From positions 1 to 64,000 of the forward strand of contig JAPJBO010000561.1 of assembly GCA_030068145.1 (NCBI GenBank): 64,000 nt of DNA, given 5' to 3'. This document shows, piece by piece, positions 48,162-58,720 of the stretch. Below the pieces are notes generated by a model. It was not told the DNA's origin. It made no database searches and worked only from the letters and a program-made list of their open reading frames with translations. This DNA is from Diplonema papillatum. Lineage: Eukaryota > Euglenozoa > Diplonemea > Diplonemida > Diplonemidae. The stretch's first letter is position 1. Each line of letters starts with the position of its first letter. A program made the translations under genes and the position numbers.

Positions 48162-50221
48162 AACGACGCACCGACGGCAACGTCTGGCACCGCATGGTAA
48201 ACGGTGAACTCCACATTGGCACCTCCCCGGGCTTCTGTTCTGGGTTGAGGAAACAATTGGACCACCTGCTGACACTCCCACAGGACCGGTTGGGAACATA
48301 CGACATGGCAACATGACACCCCAATCGCGCCCTACGCCTCCGCACGTGGCTGAGAACCTTCGTTCGAGGAAAGGACGTAACGGAAAAAGTACGTACCCTC
48401 GAGCGGCTCCTCAGTACGCGCATTCGCAACAGAACCGAGAAGCCGGCAGCCCCCCCACGACGATATTTTAAGCTGACACACCATCACCCGGCACAAGACC
48501 GAACAGCAATAGCCGGCGTCTTGTCACGCGCACGGGTTCGCGAAACATGCCCCAACCCGGCCGTCCTCAAAAACCTCATGGTGAGCAACCGACTGAAGCC
48601 ACCTCTGGTAACCCTCGTCAGCAACGTCACCGAAGTAAGTTACGAAGCGAACCAACCGACTAGCTCAAGCTCGGTTTGTCCATGCATGCAGCATCTAACA
48701 CCACACCGCGCGGACCTTGGTGGACACGCTTTAGGACTTGCAACGGACCTGAAGACCGACGAAGCCCTCCTTTCGCTCTTTCGGAAAGGACGCAAGTACC
48801 GAGTCGCGAGTAGCCCGATGACGATGTACGACTCGATAAGGCACGACGTCGAGGAATTCGTGAACTCGAACTTCCCGAAATCGAGCGAGGAGGAGAAGAC
48901 CAGATTTACAACGACTCTGGTCGAAGAGTTCGACGCCGTCCTTGGAACGCTCAACGCACACACCGACGAACCTCAACTCCGAGACGCCATACGAACCCTG
49001 AAAAAGCTCCAGGAGCACCTCGTATTTCTCCCTGTTGATAAGACGTCCCATGACTTTGGGTTTATCTGCAAGGAAAAGTACAAGGAACTTTTACGGAGCG
49101 AGTTACAAGAGAGCTCAACGTACCAGGAAGTTGGCGAGTCGATTGAAGACGTGCTCAAACGACACCATGACTTCAACAAGTCACATCAATTCACACACAC
49201 CAACATCCTACCGTACCTTTACGGCATCCCGAAACTCCATAAACCCGAGCCACGGATGCGGTACATTGCCGGCGTGTCGGAGAAAGGGAACATTGAGAAG
49301 AAAAACGAACAGAAGGACCGAGACGAAAAAGGCCGCGACAAGAAACGAGTGAAGACACGTGCATCAACTACCCCTGCCCACCAAGAAGCCTCCGGTTTGC
49401 TGAAGCTGGTTCTAGCCACGCTCCGAAGCAAGGACGAAGCGACGTTTTCGCAAACGGGGATACGTCGTTTCTTCGTCGTCGAGTCGGTCGATGACGTAGC
49501 AGTGCACGTAAAGACGAACTACGCACGACTTCGCAAAAAGACGCCACGAACTTTCGATTTCAAAGAAATGTACACAAAGATTCCGCAGAATCAGATCGTT
49601 GACTATGTCATGTCTGCAGTTGCGGAGGCTTTCGAGTACATGACGTCCGAAAAAGGAGCGAACGTGGAAGCCCAACGAGCCAAGCACCGTTTCGAGTTTG
49701 GGAAACCAGACGAATCGAACACAACCTCCTACAGTGTCGCAGAGATTCGGGAACTGGTCGAATTCATTGTCGGTAACACCTTCGTCACGAACGGCGGAAA
49801 GTGCTACCAGCAGGTCACAGGAATCCCCATGGGCGGCAATGCAAGCCCGGACCTCGCCAACCTATACTGCTACTGGTGCGAAAAGCAGTACATCGACGGC
49901 CTGGTCGCAAACGGATTGCAAGAAGAAGCCAGGAATCACGCCGACAGCGTCAGATTCATTGATGACTTCTTGACCTGGGGCGTTCGACCACCGCCGGAAT
50001 CTGTCTACGGCATGGAGTACGGAGAAACATCGAAAGGTGTCGACGACGTAGTCTTTTTGGGGATGCGGATCCGGATGGAGAGGGATACCAAAACGGACTT
50101 CATTCGGATGTCCGTCCTGGACAAGGGTGAGGAATTCCCCTGGTATCCGATCAAGTACACGCACGTCGAATCAACGGTACCACGGAACACCGGAACCTAT
50201 GTAACAATATGCCAGATCTGA
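48162..50221 (+). pseudogene. PLE polyprotein part 2: Penelope-type reverse transcriptase (one in-frame TGA)
   Basis: The frame continues from the GIY-YIG part, has a single TGA at 48,314-48,316, then is open to the TGA at 50,219. It shows PLE RT features: F-L-P-V-D-K-T-S-H-D-F-G-F-I (N-terminal RT box), L-Y-G-I-P-K-L-H-K, F-D-F-K-E-M-Y-T-K-I-P (motif A region), G-I-P-M-G-G-N-A-S-P (motif B) and R-F-I-D-D-F-L-T-W-G (motif C, about 49,951). A Lys/Glu-rich insert lies at about 49,285-49,350. PLE RTs are related to telomerase and prime on nicked chromosomal DNA. The downstream thumb seems to continue in the next frame (see the USP entry), so a small frameshift near 50,200 is likely. Confidence 0.8.
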
Positions 50222-51393
50222 AAGTCGAGCTCATGAAGGTCCACTACCGACTCCGCAACCGTGGATTCTCTGGACGGGAACTCCGACACACGTTCGACAC
50301 GTTCGTTGCGCAAACGTACGGGAAGTACGAACTGGATGCGCGAGTTCTATCACGGTTCTACCACTTCGTCGGAAAGGCCTTTGACGAAGGACGCTCGACC
50401 AACGAAGAGAAACCGTACATCAGCATCCGTTCACCGCAACCACCCGATGTTTCACCGAGACCTCCACCCGGGAGAACCTCGCCGCAGAAAACGTCGCCAC
50501 ACAAACCCGAACCCACCAGCACTACGCACCTTGCGACGAAGCCAACAAACCCACCTGGACGCAACGGCATAAGGAACATCCGCAACTCATGTTTCTTTGC
50601 CGCCAGCGTTCAGTTCCTGGCGCGAAGGACCTCCTTCCGACTGCAGCTCGCAGGCCTTTCGCACCCGAACACCAACCAGTTGAAGGTGCAGCAGCTGTTC
50701 ACGGATTTCGACGCAGGCCGTGACATCCACGGAACAATGGCCACACTACGAAGCCTTGTCTTCGACACGACGACAGACGACTCCGCGCAGCGGGACGTGC
50801 ACGAACTGTTGACGTGGATACGCTCTTGCGTAACGGACGACGACGACGACCAAGCGACGGTGACATACTCCCGACTGACAACGTGTACAACATGCGAAGA
50901 GTCTTCACGAGCACTGCCGGCGTCAGAACCGTTCCTGATGGTTGAACTCAAAAACAGGGAGAAGCCCTACACCGAGTCAGTAGAGGATCTGATAAAGAAA
51001 GTGAAAAACAAGAGAGCAACCAAAGTGGACGACTTCCCCTGTAGCACCTGCAACAAAAGGACCGTTGGACTCACGAAGGAGTATTACACATTTCCAAACC
51101 AAATGGATGTAGTACTGCAACGAGCACAGCTGTCGAAAAAAACACGCGAAGACATCAAAATACCAGCCCGCACCCCGATCCGACCAACCATTCTGATCGG
51201 GGAAGACTCCTACACGGTAAATGGCTTCATCATCCACACCGGAAGAGCGACGGCGGGTCATTACTATACCGTGCGAAAGGAAAATGACGAATGGGTGTGC
51301 TTCGACGACCAGCAGGTATTCGTACTCTCATGGGAGGAATGTGCCAGAAGATTCACAACGAATGGCTACATCATCTCTCTCGAGAAAGCGTAA
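50209..51393 (+). CDS. PLE polyprotein part 3: RT thumb remnant and ubiquitin-specific protease (USP, peptidase C19)
   Basis: A 394-codon frame, ATG at 50,209 and TAA at 51,391, overlapping the RT frame by 13 bases. Residues 1-60 (V-E-L-M-K-V-H-Y-R-L-R-N-R-G-F-S) look like the thumb end of a PLE RT, and a Pro-rich linker follows. From about residue 118 it reads as a USP: Cys box G-I-R-N-I-R-N-S-C-F-F-A-A-S-V-Q-F-L (Cys128), two C-x2-C pairs (C-T-T-C about 228, C-S-T-C about 280) as in the USP zinc ribbon, and His box G-H-Y-Y-T-V-R...W-V-C-F-D-D-Q-Q-V (His351, Asp366). USPs remove ubiquitin from proteins. All catalytic residues are present and the domain is compact (about 270 residues). It is the last coding part before the right terminal repeat. 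Confidence 0.82.
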   Translation: MPDLKVELMKVHYRLRNRGFSGRELRHTFDTFVAQTYGKYELDARVLSRFYHFVGKAFDEGRSTNEEKPYISIRSPQPPDVSPRPPPGRTSPQKTSPHKPEPTSTTHLATKPTNPPGRNGIRNIRNSCFFAASVQFLARRTSFRLQLAGLSHPNTNQLKVQQLFTDFDAGRDIHGTMATLRSLVFDTTTDDSAQRDVHELLTWIRSCVTDDDDDQATVTYSRLTTCTTCEESSRALPASEPFLMVELKNREKPYTESVEDLIKKVKNKRATKVDDFPCSTCNKRTVGLTKEYYTFPNQMDVVLQRAQLSKKTREDIKIPARTPIRPTILIGEDSYTVNGFIIHTGRATAGHYYTVRKENDEWVCFDDQQVFVLSWEECARRFTTNGYIISLEKA

Positions 51394-51460
51394 ACACTTT
51401 CACCTGGTGGAAGTAGTGCCCCGTGGCGGTTGGTTACGAGCCACAACACACTTTGAAAAC

Positions 51461-51622
51461 CCCCCTTTTTTAAAGAAGAACGGACGAAGGAAGGAGGAAG
51501 TGGAACCATACCGTATGGTTTCAAACCACGGAGTCCTGGACTCCTTTCCCACACTTTTTCTGCGAAGCAGACGCACAAAGGGACGGTGCCACGGCATGAT
51601 TCGGCAGCCGCTGCTAAACGAT
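51461..51622 (+). repeat. Right terminal repeat of the PLE, first part
   Basis: It matches 36,757-36,920 up to TGCTAAACGA, where LINE-E enters. The last ten bases (51,613-51,622) are the left copy of its target duplication. Confidence 0.9.
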
Positions 51623-54248
51623 CACGGGGGAGGAGTTGCGAATTCTGCTGAGGAAGAAGCCGAAGAAAAGCGCGTCAGGGGTGGATGGCTGTGGCGTATG
51701 GCTGAACTGCGGGAGTTGCCGCTCCCCCTGCTGAATGCACTTGCAGACGTCATGAACCTGGTCGAAGCAACTGGAGACTGCTCGGAGAGGGTGGAGAAGG
51801 CGGCTGCCCTGGCGGAAGGCCTCCGCCATGCGCCGTTCCGGTACGAAAAGCGGGTCCGGATTGTGCAGTCGAATGTGCTACCGGCGGCGCTGTCAGGCTG
51901 CTCTTTCGCGCCGGTATCGAAGGTGGCGATGAAACGGCTGACGACGTCGGTGATGGGACTGATCTGGGGTGGATCCAACCCGAAGCGCGCGAGGGAGATG
52001 GTCCTAAACTTTCAGGAGAAGGGCCACCTGACGGATCCCGGTACATGCCTAGCATATAGGGTGACGACAGCGTTTTACGCGGCGTGCGAGAGGTTGCCAC
52101 GACTGCTGCCTCTGATGGAGAGCATCCGGGGAAGATACGCCGAGGGGGACCCACCCCTGGGGCCAGTTGGACTGGCGATGAGGAGCATGGAGGAGTGTGG
52201 ACACGTATGGGGACCCGGGCCCCTGTCTCGCACGCTGAGGAATGGTGCAACATATGACCCGTTAACCTCGGCACCTTCGAAGAGGGGACATGAAGTTAGG
52301 GCGGACTTGAGGGCGAAGACGTGGTCCCGACTGGTGGCGAGGCGGCCGGGATTTGAGGGCATACAGAGAGCCGACCTGGAGCGGACGAACTCCTTCTGGA
52401 GGATGCGTGAATGTCCCGCGCACACCGCGAGGCTTATACGTGTAGCGTTGGCGGGGGGGGTGAACACGGCTGAGTACACGTCGCGGATGAGGCAGGCCGG
52501 AGCTGAGCCGCAGGCGCCCAGCTGCAAGCACTGTGGAAGCGGCGACACCGAGGACGAGAAACACGTTTTCTGGGACTGCGGAGCGTACTCGCACATACGG
52601 CGACGAGAGGCACATGCCGAGCTGATGGCAGCCAACCGGGCCGACTGGCCCAGATGCACGCTGGAACACGGTGTGGTAGTACCCGAGAATGCCCAATTCT
52701 CGAGGCGGCTCCAGGAGATGATGGCTGAAATCCTTGCGGAACGGGCTGGGCTCGAAGCACGTGGCTGGGTGGCCAGGAACCCCACGACCCCCTGGTCGAG
52801 AGCGAATGCGATGCCTGCCGAGAAATTTGACCACCCCTTCGCGCGGATTGCCCCGGCATGGACGTGGGAACGGAACAAGACCTGGGGACTACCGACGTTT
52901 TATGCGTTGGTAGCGTGGCTGTCGGACATGCAATGGACCGAGAACGGGCAGGCGTCAATGCTGGAGCTTGCGATCGACTTTGAACTCTTCTCGGGCCTCA
53001 GCATGCCGCTGCACGGGAATGCGCCGAAGGGGGTGAGAGAACGGGGAAACGTCCTGCGCTGCATGATGAGCGCGTTGGACAAGCTGGCGGCACAGCAAGG
53101 GCTGGGAAGCTGCATGAGAGGAGAGAGGGTGTGCCCGACGACGTCGCTGTCGTTCATGGGCATCACGGGGATATCGGGTATACGGCCCAGGCCACGCTTT
53201 CGCGAGGCACACACGGGGACGATACTTGAGGAACAAGTGAAAGGAAGCGATGTAGGGACGCAGTGCCCGGCGTACCCTGACTGGACGATCGGGAGAGCGG
53301 CGAGGTGGGCCCTGCCTGCCCCACCACAACTGCACCCAGACCCCGTGCATATGCCGGGTGTCGGTATAGAGAAGGCACTCGTCACGTGCGCGACCCATCA
53401 CAAAGGGAAGTGTGAGGCGTGCAGAGCACTCGTCCGAAGGGACGTTCCCACGGTAGAGATGTGCTGCCGGCACCATCACCACGCGAACGATGGGCAGCCG
53501 ATCGCGGTGTGCACAGAGCACAGCACGACGAAGTGCGGCGAGTGCAAGACGGCGGCGGCGTGTTGCCGCAGCGGGCATCATGCCTGCCGCACGCATGGCA
53601 GAGGAACCTGCCAAGAGTGCAAAAGGCTCCCTACGCTGACGCAGAGGCGACCGGCGGCATGTTGCAGCCGCGGCCACCACCAGTCCAACAAGCCGAACGT
53701 CCAGTCAACCCCCGGACGCAACAAGAAGAAGAGGCCCTCCTCACCCACCCAGGTGGGTGTACAGCGGGAGACGCCAGTAGGAAAGCGAGCGGCGCGAGCG
53801 CCGCTCGCGGCAACGAAAAAGGAGACGGCGGCAACCGGACGGGCGACCAAGAGGCCGCCACCAACGCCAGGAACCAGCGAACGACCAGCGCTGAAGAAGA
53901 GGGTGCTTGGCACCCCGAAGGAAGGCCCGATCGCCGGCCGCAAGCGAAGGCGACCACCCCCGAGTCAGGGGTGCATCGAAGGAAGAAGAAGGTTCCGAGG
54001 GCAAGCAGCTCTCAGAAACGACCGGGGACCACGGGCACACCAATGCCCTCGAAAGTCAAAAACGGGCACTCCTGCCCGCCATCGTACTCGCCGACTCAGT
54101 CTTTGGAATCGCAAGAAAGCCAAACCCCGCTAGCTCCACAAATGCTCGACCTTGACGACGCAATGGCAGGTGACGACGTCATCCGATAACCTGACTTTCA
54201 AGGCAGTGCATGTTGATCCGTGTGGTTCATGTACTTAAAAGAACTCAA
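51623..54248 (+). mobile_element. LINE-E, truncated and internally deleted relative of LINE-D, with 10-bp target duplication
   Basis: TGCTAAACGA at 51,613-51,622 is repeated at 54,249-54,258, and joining the flanks restores the uninterrupted left terminal repeat sequence. The element has no poly-A tail and ends in CTTAAAAGAACTCAA. It lacks ORF1, the endonuclease and the RT core. Confidence 0.88.
51635..54133 (+). pseudogene. LINE-E ORF2 remnant: RT fingers joined to thumb, CCHC knuckle, Cys/His-rich C-terminus
   Basis: The frame starts with W-R-M-A-E-L-R-E-L-P-L-P-L-L, equivalent to the LINE-D G-W-R-V-C-E-L-K-A-L-P-V-P-L-L before the RT palm. At about 51,780 it jumps to a thumb-like K-R-V-R-I-V-Q-S-N-V-L-P-A-A-L-S-G, so the catalytic palm with motifs A to C is deleted in frame. 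A CCHC knuckle C-K-H-C-G-S-G-D-T-E-D-E-K-H-V-F-W-D-C (about 52,525) and a P-T-F-Y-A-L-V-A-W-L-S-D-M-Q-W segment match LINE-D. The C-terminal 120 residues (about 53,385-53,690) have repeated Cys/His groups that LINE-D lacks. Near the end the better frame may shift: the alternative ends with an acidic D-L-D-D-A-M-A-G-D-D-V-I-R at 54,189. Confidence 0.7.
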
Positions 54249-54481
54249 TGCTAAACGAACATCGACGTGGGCGGCATAGAGAAAGAAGAACTACTCTACG
54301 GCACCAGAAAGTCCAAAAAACCATGGTAAAGAAAGTAGAAGGAGAAAAAAGAAGTTGTCGACAACGAAAGAAAGAAAAGAACAGAAAATAAGACTCTGCA
54401 TTCCGCGAAGAAGACTTGATGCTAGCATCAAACACATGAGAGGCAAGTAGCGCCTGAACACGAAACTCAGATTTTCCCCCC
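54249..54481 (+). repeat. Right terminal repeat of the PLE, second part (with LINE-E target duplication)
   Basis: Bases 54,249-54,258 are the right target duplication. From 54,259 it matches 36,921-37,140 nearly perfectly and ends in the same C-run. Confidence 0.9.
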
Positions 54482-54833
54482 CGCATTTCCTCACAACGGG
54501 GAGGGGGGGAGGGGGGGAGTTGTGCTCCTAGTATCGTCTTCCTCACGGTTATCTGCCAGCAGCCCGCTTCGATTTTGACAAGGGTGTCCCCAGCGTGACA
54601 TTGATAAAGCAAGAAGGCAGAACGAGTAAGCCATCTTCATCGAGAGTGTGGCCCGACAGAGACACATCCGACCCCCCCCCTCAGCTGAGCGGAGGAAAAG
54701 TGCGTGGGTGGCTTGCGTGTGTTTCAACAAACCGATTGCCACTCGCCCCTCGTGGCTTGAGGTTGGATACCGCCAACGCTATAGCCGCTGGCCTGCTGAT
54801 CCTCGAGCGAGAACCGCGAAAGAAGGAGGAGCG

Positions 54834-55389
54834 ATGGCCCGGGGGTGGTGGACCCCCGCGGTCGCAGCCGCGCTGCTGCTGGCCTGCTGCCGCGCGCCGG
54901 CGCCGTGCGCGGCGGACGGGCGGGTGGTGTTTTTCGGCGAAGACGGGATCTACGAAGTCGGCATGAACGGCGCGGGGCTGCGCACGATCGTGTCCCTCGA
55001 CCGGATGAGCTCCGACCGCGAGCTGTACCCGCCGGCAGTGGGTGGGTTGTGCGTGGACAGGGTCTTGAACGTCGTTGCGTGGACCGAAAATGTGACGCCC
55101 GCCGGGTCCATCGTGCAGCACCGCATCCTGAAGACCGCGTACAGCGGGGGCGGTGCGGTCGAAGAAATCCTCAAGCGGCCCGGCGAGCTGTGGGGGTGCT
55201 CGATCGATGGCGCGACCGGCACGCTCACGTTCCTCGAGTACTACGCGAAGCAAGGGGGCGTCAAAGCCCACGAGGTAGGCCTCACGGCACCCTACACAGA
55301 CCCGGGGACCAGCGGCGATGGCATCAAGGTTCCAAGACACGACGGCGGAGGCATCACGCGGTCTGGCGGTGAGAACTTCATGACACTAG
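54834..55389 (+). CDS. Secreted beta-propeller-like protein, first exon
   Basis: The ATG at 54,834 (GGAGCGATGG context) opens with a clear signal peptide: W-W-T-P-A-V-A-A-A-L-L-L-A-C-C, with a likely cut after A-P-C-A-A. The mature part begins D-G-R-V-V-F-F-G-E-D-G-I-Y-E-V. It has blade-like repeats of the form G-L-C-V-D...L-N-V-V-A-W-T-E-N and L-W-G-C-S-I-D-G-A-T-G-T-L-T-F-L-E, as in NHL/YWTD-type propellers. The frame stays natural to C-A-T-G-A-C-A-C-T-A-G at 55,389, followed by a GTACGG donor. It starts 350 bases after the PLE terminal repeat. The downstream exon is probably at 63.1 kb. The ligand or function is unknown. Confidence 0.6.
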
Positions 55390-56610
55390 GTACGGCGCCG
55401 ATCATTTTCCTTCTTTGCATGAGGGTACCGGGCAGGGGACTTTAGCTCTTTGTCTGACCGAGCAAAAAAGCCGGTTTCAGCCAAAACCCCAGTTTTGGGG
55501 CTCTGCGGTGCCTGTGGGTGTCTGAGTGCCTGGAACCGTCGCCCCGCGCACGCAAACAACGGGGCGGAGGGGGGTGGCGAGATATAAGCTTGCGGTGGTG
55601 GTGTGCACGTCTATCAAACTACGGAGAAGGGTAAGTGAAAAGCTTCGAATTGCAGTGACACACCGTGACGCGCCATGTAACTGCAGTACTGTACAGAACA
55701 GGGGCCACTTGAAATCGTGTTTTATAAATATTCTTAGGGTAAATTCCCTTGTATGGACACCTGACTTTGAAAAAGTCCCTTGTATGGACGACATATTTGG
55801 GTCCAGAATTTGGGTCCAATACTTGGATCCAAGTTTTGGGCCCGAGTTTGTCATTTTGGTGCATCATAGGTTCCCTGCCACCAAAGATTGAAGTGCTTTG
55901 TCTTTCTCCAGTCTGCCCTAACTTGGTCCACCGATTATAGATCGTCAGAACTTTGGACACGCAGACCTCGACAGGTTTGCTTCCTCCTGGTTCGTTTCCA
56001 CTGAGGTTAGCCACATACGATGTCGTGAGACAAAGTTTTTTATGGTACCGTCTGGCTCCTATTTTATGTAGTTTTTAATTTATAAATATTGGGAAATTTG
56101 AAAGGAAATAATTAACGAATTATAAATTAAAGAATACATAAAACAAAGGCCTGTAAAACAGAGGCGCGCCGCACACTGCGCCGTACCGTGGGCCTGCGGC
56201 GCCGCTAAAGCGGCGCCGCCAAAAAGAAATTAATTCATTGATCCACAAAGAGTGGTGCCGAGAATAATAATTAAGGATTCATAAATTAGCGGCCGATACA
56301 TTGTAAACCACGCATATTGTTGGCCTAGAAAATAGAGGCTGGACGGTAACAAGCTTGCTTGTCTATCTGAGACGATGCCAGACCCCCCCCCCCTCAGGCT
56401 ATTTTCACTGTGGAGGGGGGAGACGCTACCTGTCACACTCTAAGGTGGTCACCACGGTGGGCGGTCAGAAAAAACTTTTTTTTTTTGCCCCAAATACCCC
56501 AAATACCACACTTTGGAAAATTTTTGTGGGCCCACTTTTGGCAGGGAATTTTGACCATTTCACCTTAGAGAATTTGACCACCCAGCCTCCAAGGCAACAC
56601 GGTGCAGTAG
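55390..56610. other. Intron 1 of the propeller gene, first part
   Basis: No coding signal. It contains CCCTTGTATGGAC minisatellite units (55,745-55,800, inverted relative to 62,280-62,545), GGGTCCA(A/G)...TTGG remnants like the 13-bp array (55,798-55,850), an AT-rich patch (56,040-56,290) and a perfect hairpin GCGGCGCCGC-TAAA-GCGGCGCCGC (56,196-56,219). Confidence 0.5.
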
Positions 56611-56624
56611 TAAACTTGTAAAAT

Positions 56625-56755
56625 GACCCTTTTACTAGTAAATTTACTAGTAAAAACTTTTACTAGTAAAATTTACAGTTTTACTAGTAAAATTTACAAG
56701 TGCACTAGTAAATTTTACTAGTGCACTTGTAAAAATTACAAGTGAATTCAAGTGT
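56625..56755. repeat. Palindromic minisatellite (ACTAGTAAATTTTAC units), block 1
   Basis: Units of 10-21 bp with (A)CTAGTAAA and TTTACAAGT halves alternate, so each unit is self-complementary. The same repeat recurs at 59,325-59,465. Confidence 0.9.
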
Positions 56756-58120
56756 TTTTCAGTCCAAAACAGTGATTTATAGGGGGTTTTGCGTGAAAAA
56801 TTGCGAGATCGAAAACTGGGGAGGTTTGGTCGATGTGCACTACCCCTCGGACTGAGTTGGGCAGGGTTGTTGGGGGCCTTGATGGGAATCATCTCCCCTG
56901 ATAGACAGCGGCGCCGTTGAAAAAGGATGAGAGGAGCAGCGCGCACCCAACTGGAACTGTACGCACTGTCCAGCCCCTTTACCCTGAGACTTTTGTTGAG
57001 CTAGTTGACAGCTGCCGAGGAAAAGCGTCTACAAAATGAGAAGAAACGGAGGCAAGAGAGACGCACTGTGAGTGGTGTCGTGCCAAATTCACAACAGTGA
57101 AACACACTCTACAATAGCGACGTGAGCGGGGAGCGGGGAACCCTGGGCAGAAGCGGCCGCCTGACTGTTGCGAATACTTCCAGTCGGTCCGAGCATGCCT
57201 ACCATTTCCCGACACGCTTCGGCACGGAGGCTTTGCCCAAGCAGGGATCTTGACATTGTTGTTGCCGCAGTGAGGAGTTCCACACAGCCCATCAATGTAA
57301 CACTCGGGCTCGACCATAATAGTCAGAATTTGTGAGGTTTCGTAAACATGAAAAAGCGGACGAGGCAGCAGGAAGAGTGCTAAACGGACGAAGCGTCTTT
57401 GATGTGGATCAATATGTATGCGCCCAAGATGCCGCCGGCCTTGTGCAGATGGAAGAGATCGGCAGGTTTGCACGGGGGACCCTCGAGCATCAGAGAGCGA
57501 CTAAACGCGCCACAGAGCAGCATCAACGGCAAGACGCTGCACCAACTCCGGAGGTCCAGCGGAGCAGTGCGCTAGTGAGGCAATCGATTCTACAAAACGG
57601 CACAACGGAGATATGTGGTTTAGGAGGGTGCAACGAAAAGGCCACCTCTCAACACATTCTGACAGGGGGCGACACAGCGCACCTTAGATGGTTCAGCCGG
57701 AGGCGGACCAAAGGCCGGTGTTCGGGCACCCGAATGCAGGCCCTGGACGCCTATGCGAAGGGAACCACGCGGTAATCTGGAGTTTGACTCTACGCGTGCC
57801 AGCTGCCCGGGAGCGTGCCAGCTGCCCGGGAGACAAGTGCGCTGAATGGGCAACATGGGCCCTACAAGCATAGGAAGAAGGTGAGAACGCAAGCACGGCA
57901 GCGGCAGCAACACCCCAATAATCAACGACAATAAAATGAAGCAGTAGGCACACCGCGTTCGTTCCCAACACCCCGACCCGACCAAAGCAACCGCCAAACC
58001 CCAAGAAGTACTAATCTCACGGCAACAGCCCAAACAACTTCCCCTAGAACCTCGTGTGACAAGAATCCTTCAGCCCTCGAAACCCCCCGTGGATCTTCCA
58101 TACCATAAGCAGAAGAAAGT
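56756..58120. other. Gene-free intron region
   Basis: No gene recognised. A 17-bp tandem duplication, CCAGCTGCCCGGGAGNGTG-like, lies at about 57,798-57,832. Confidence 0.45.
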
Positions 58121-58126
58121 TGGACC

Positions 58127-58226
58127 GGAAATATGTTGGACCGAAAATATATTGGACCGGACAAAGGTTGGACCGCGGACGACCAAAACAATTGGACCAT
58201 TTTGTCCGGTCCAACATATTTCCGCC
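58127..58226. repeat. Hairpin-forming repeat (TTGGACCGGA units)
   Basis: CGGAAATATGTTGGACCG at 58,127-58,144 is the reverse complement of CGGTCCAACATATTTCCG at 58,208-58,226. The inside carries further TTGGACCG units. A partial second copy with CAATTTTGTCCGGTCCAACT-like sequence is at 58,735-58,810. Confidence 0.88.
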
Positions 58227-58547
58227 CAGGCACGTATCCACTTAGGCGGGGTTGGGTCGATGGGCATGAGGTAAAAAATGTCCCGTGACAAATGGGTAGT
58301 CAGGCGCGAGAGATGCGTTGCGTTTCTTCTTGAGCGTACCAAGATCATCGTTTATTGGCGGCTCATACTTTTTCCTTCACTGTCAGCCACACAACCTCAA
58401 GCCATCTCGATCTTTGCGTTTGCACTCTACCAAAGCAATGGGACAGACGGTGGACGCATCTTGGTCCACCCTCGGCACTGACCAACCGCAACCGGTCGCG
58501 ATCAAACATCCTTCCGCGCAAGGAAGATCTTGTGATTCCACCACAGG

Positions 58548-58720
58548 GCCATGGCGACCAATGACCATGGCCAGGGTGCTTCGTTGCGAGTTGCTGGAGG
58601 GAACTCAGCGGGTTACGCAGCGCCGCGCAGTGTTCGGGAACTCCTGGCGGCGGACCCATGCGCGACTACGGAGTGGAGCGAGTGCTGGCCAGCCGCAAAA
58701 CTGCACCAAGTACACAGAAC
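58548..58720 (+). repeat. Dispersed repeat, copy 1 (second copy 61,955-62,150)
   Basis: CCATGGCCAGGGTGCTTCGT, then TGCGAGTTGCTGGAG, CGCGCAGTGTTC and GGCCAGCCGC are shared in order with 61,955-62,150. The second copy has a 36-bp insertion after the first block. Confidence 0.85.

Larger units (their letters stand above)
36757..54481 (+). mobile_element. Penelope-like element (PLE) with direct terminal repeats, split by two later LINE insertions
   Basis: Direct repeats of about 384 bp (36,757-37,140, and 51,461-51,622 plus 54,259-54,481) bracket a coding unit that reads GIY-YIG endonuclease, PLE-type reverse transcriptase, then USP protease. LINE-D (39,213-48,146) splits the frame after the GIY-YIG domain. 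LINE-E (51,623-54,248) splits the right repeat. Removing LINE-D and one 15-bp target copy restores a common reading frame across the junction. An N-terminal GIY-YIG is the permuted order described for the Naiad/Chlamys group of PLEs; most Penelope elements have it at the C-terminus. Assigning the repeats as PLE pseudo-LTRs is inference from position. Confidence 0.7.

Noticed and set aside
51221..51634. Fusion of the USP region, terminal repeat and LINE-E into one 970-codon gene
   Set aside because: The frame crosses a clear target-site duplication and a repeat. The first part is a shadow of the USP frame.
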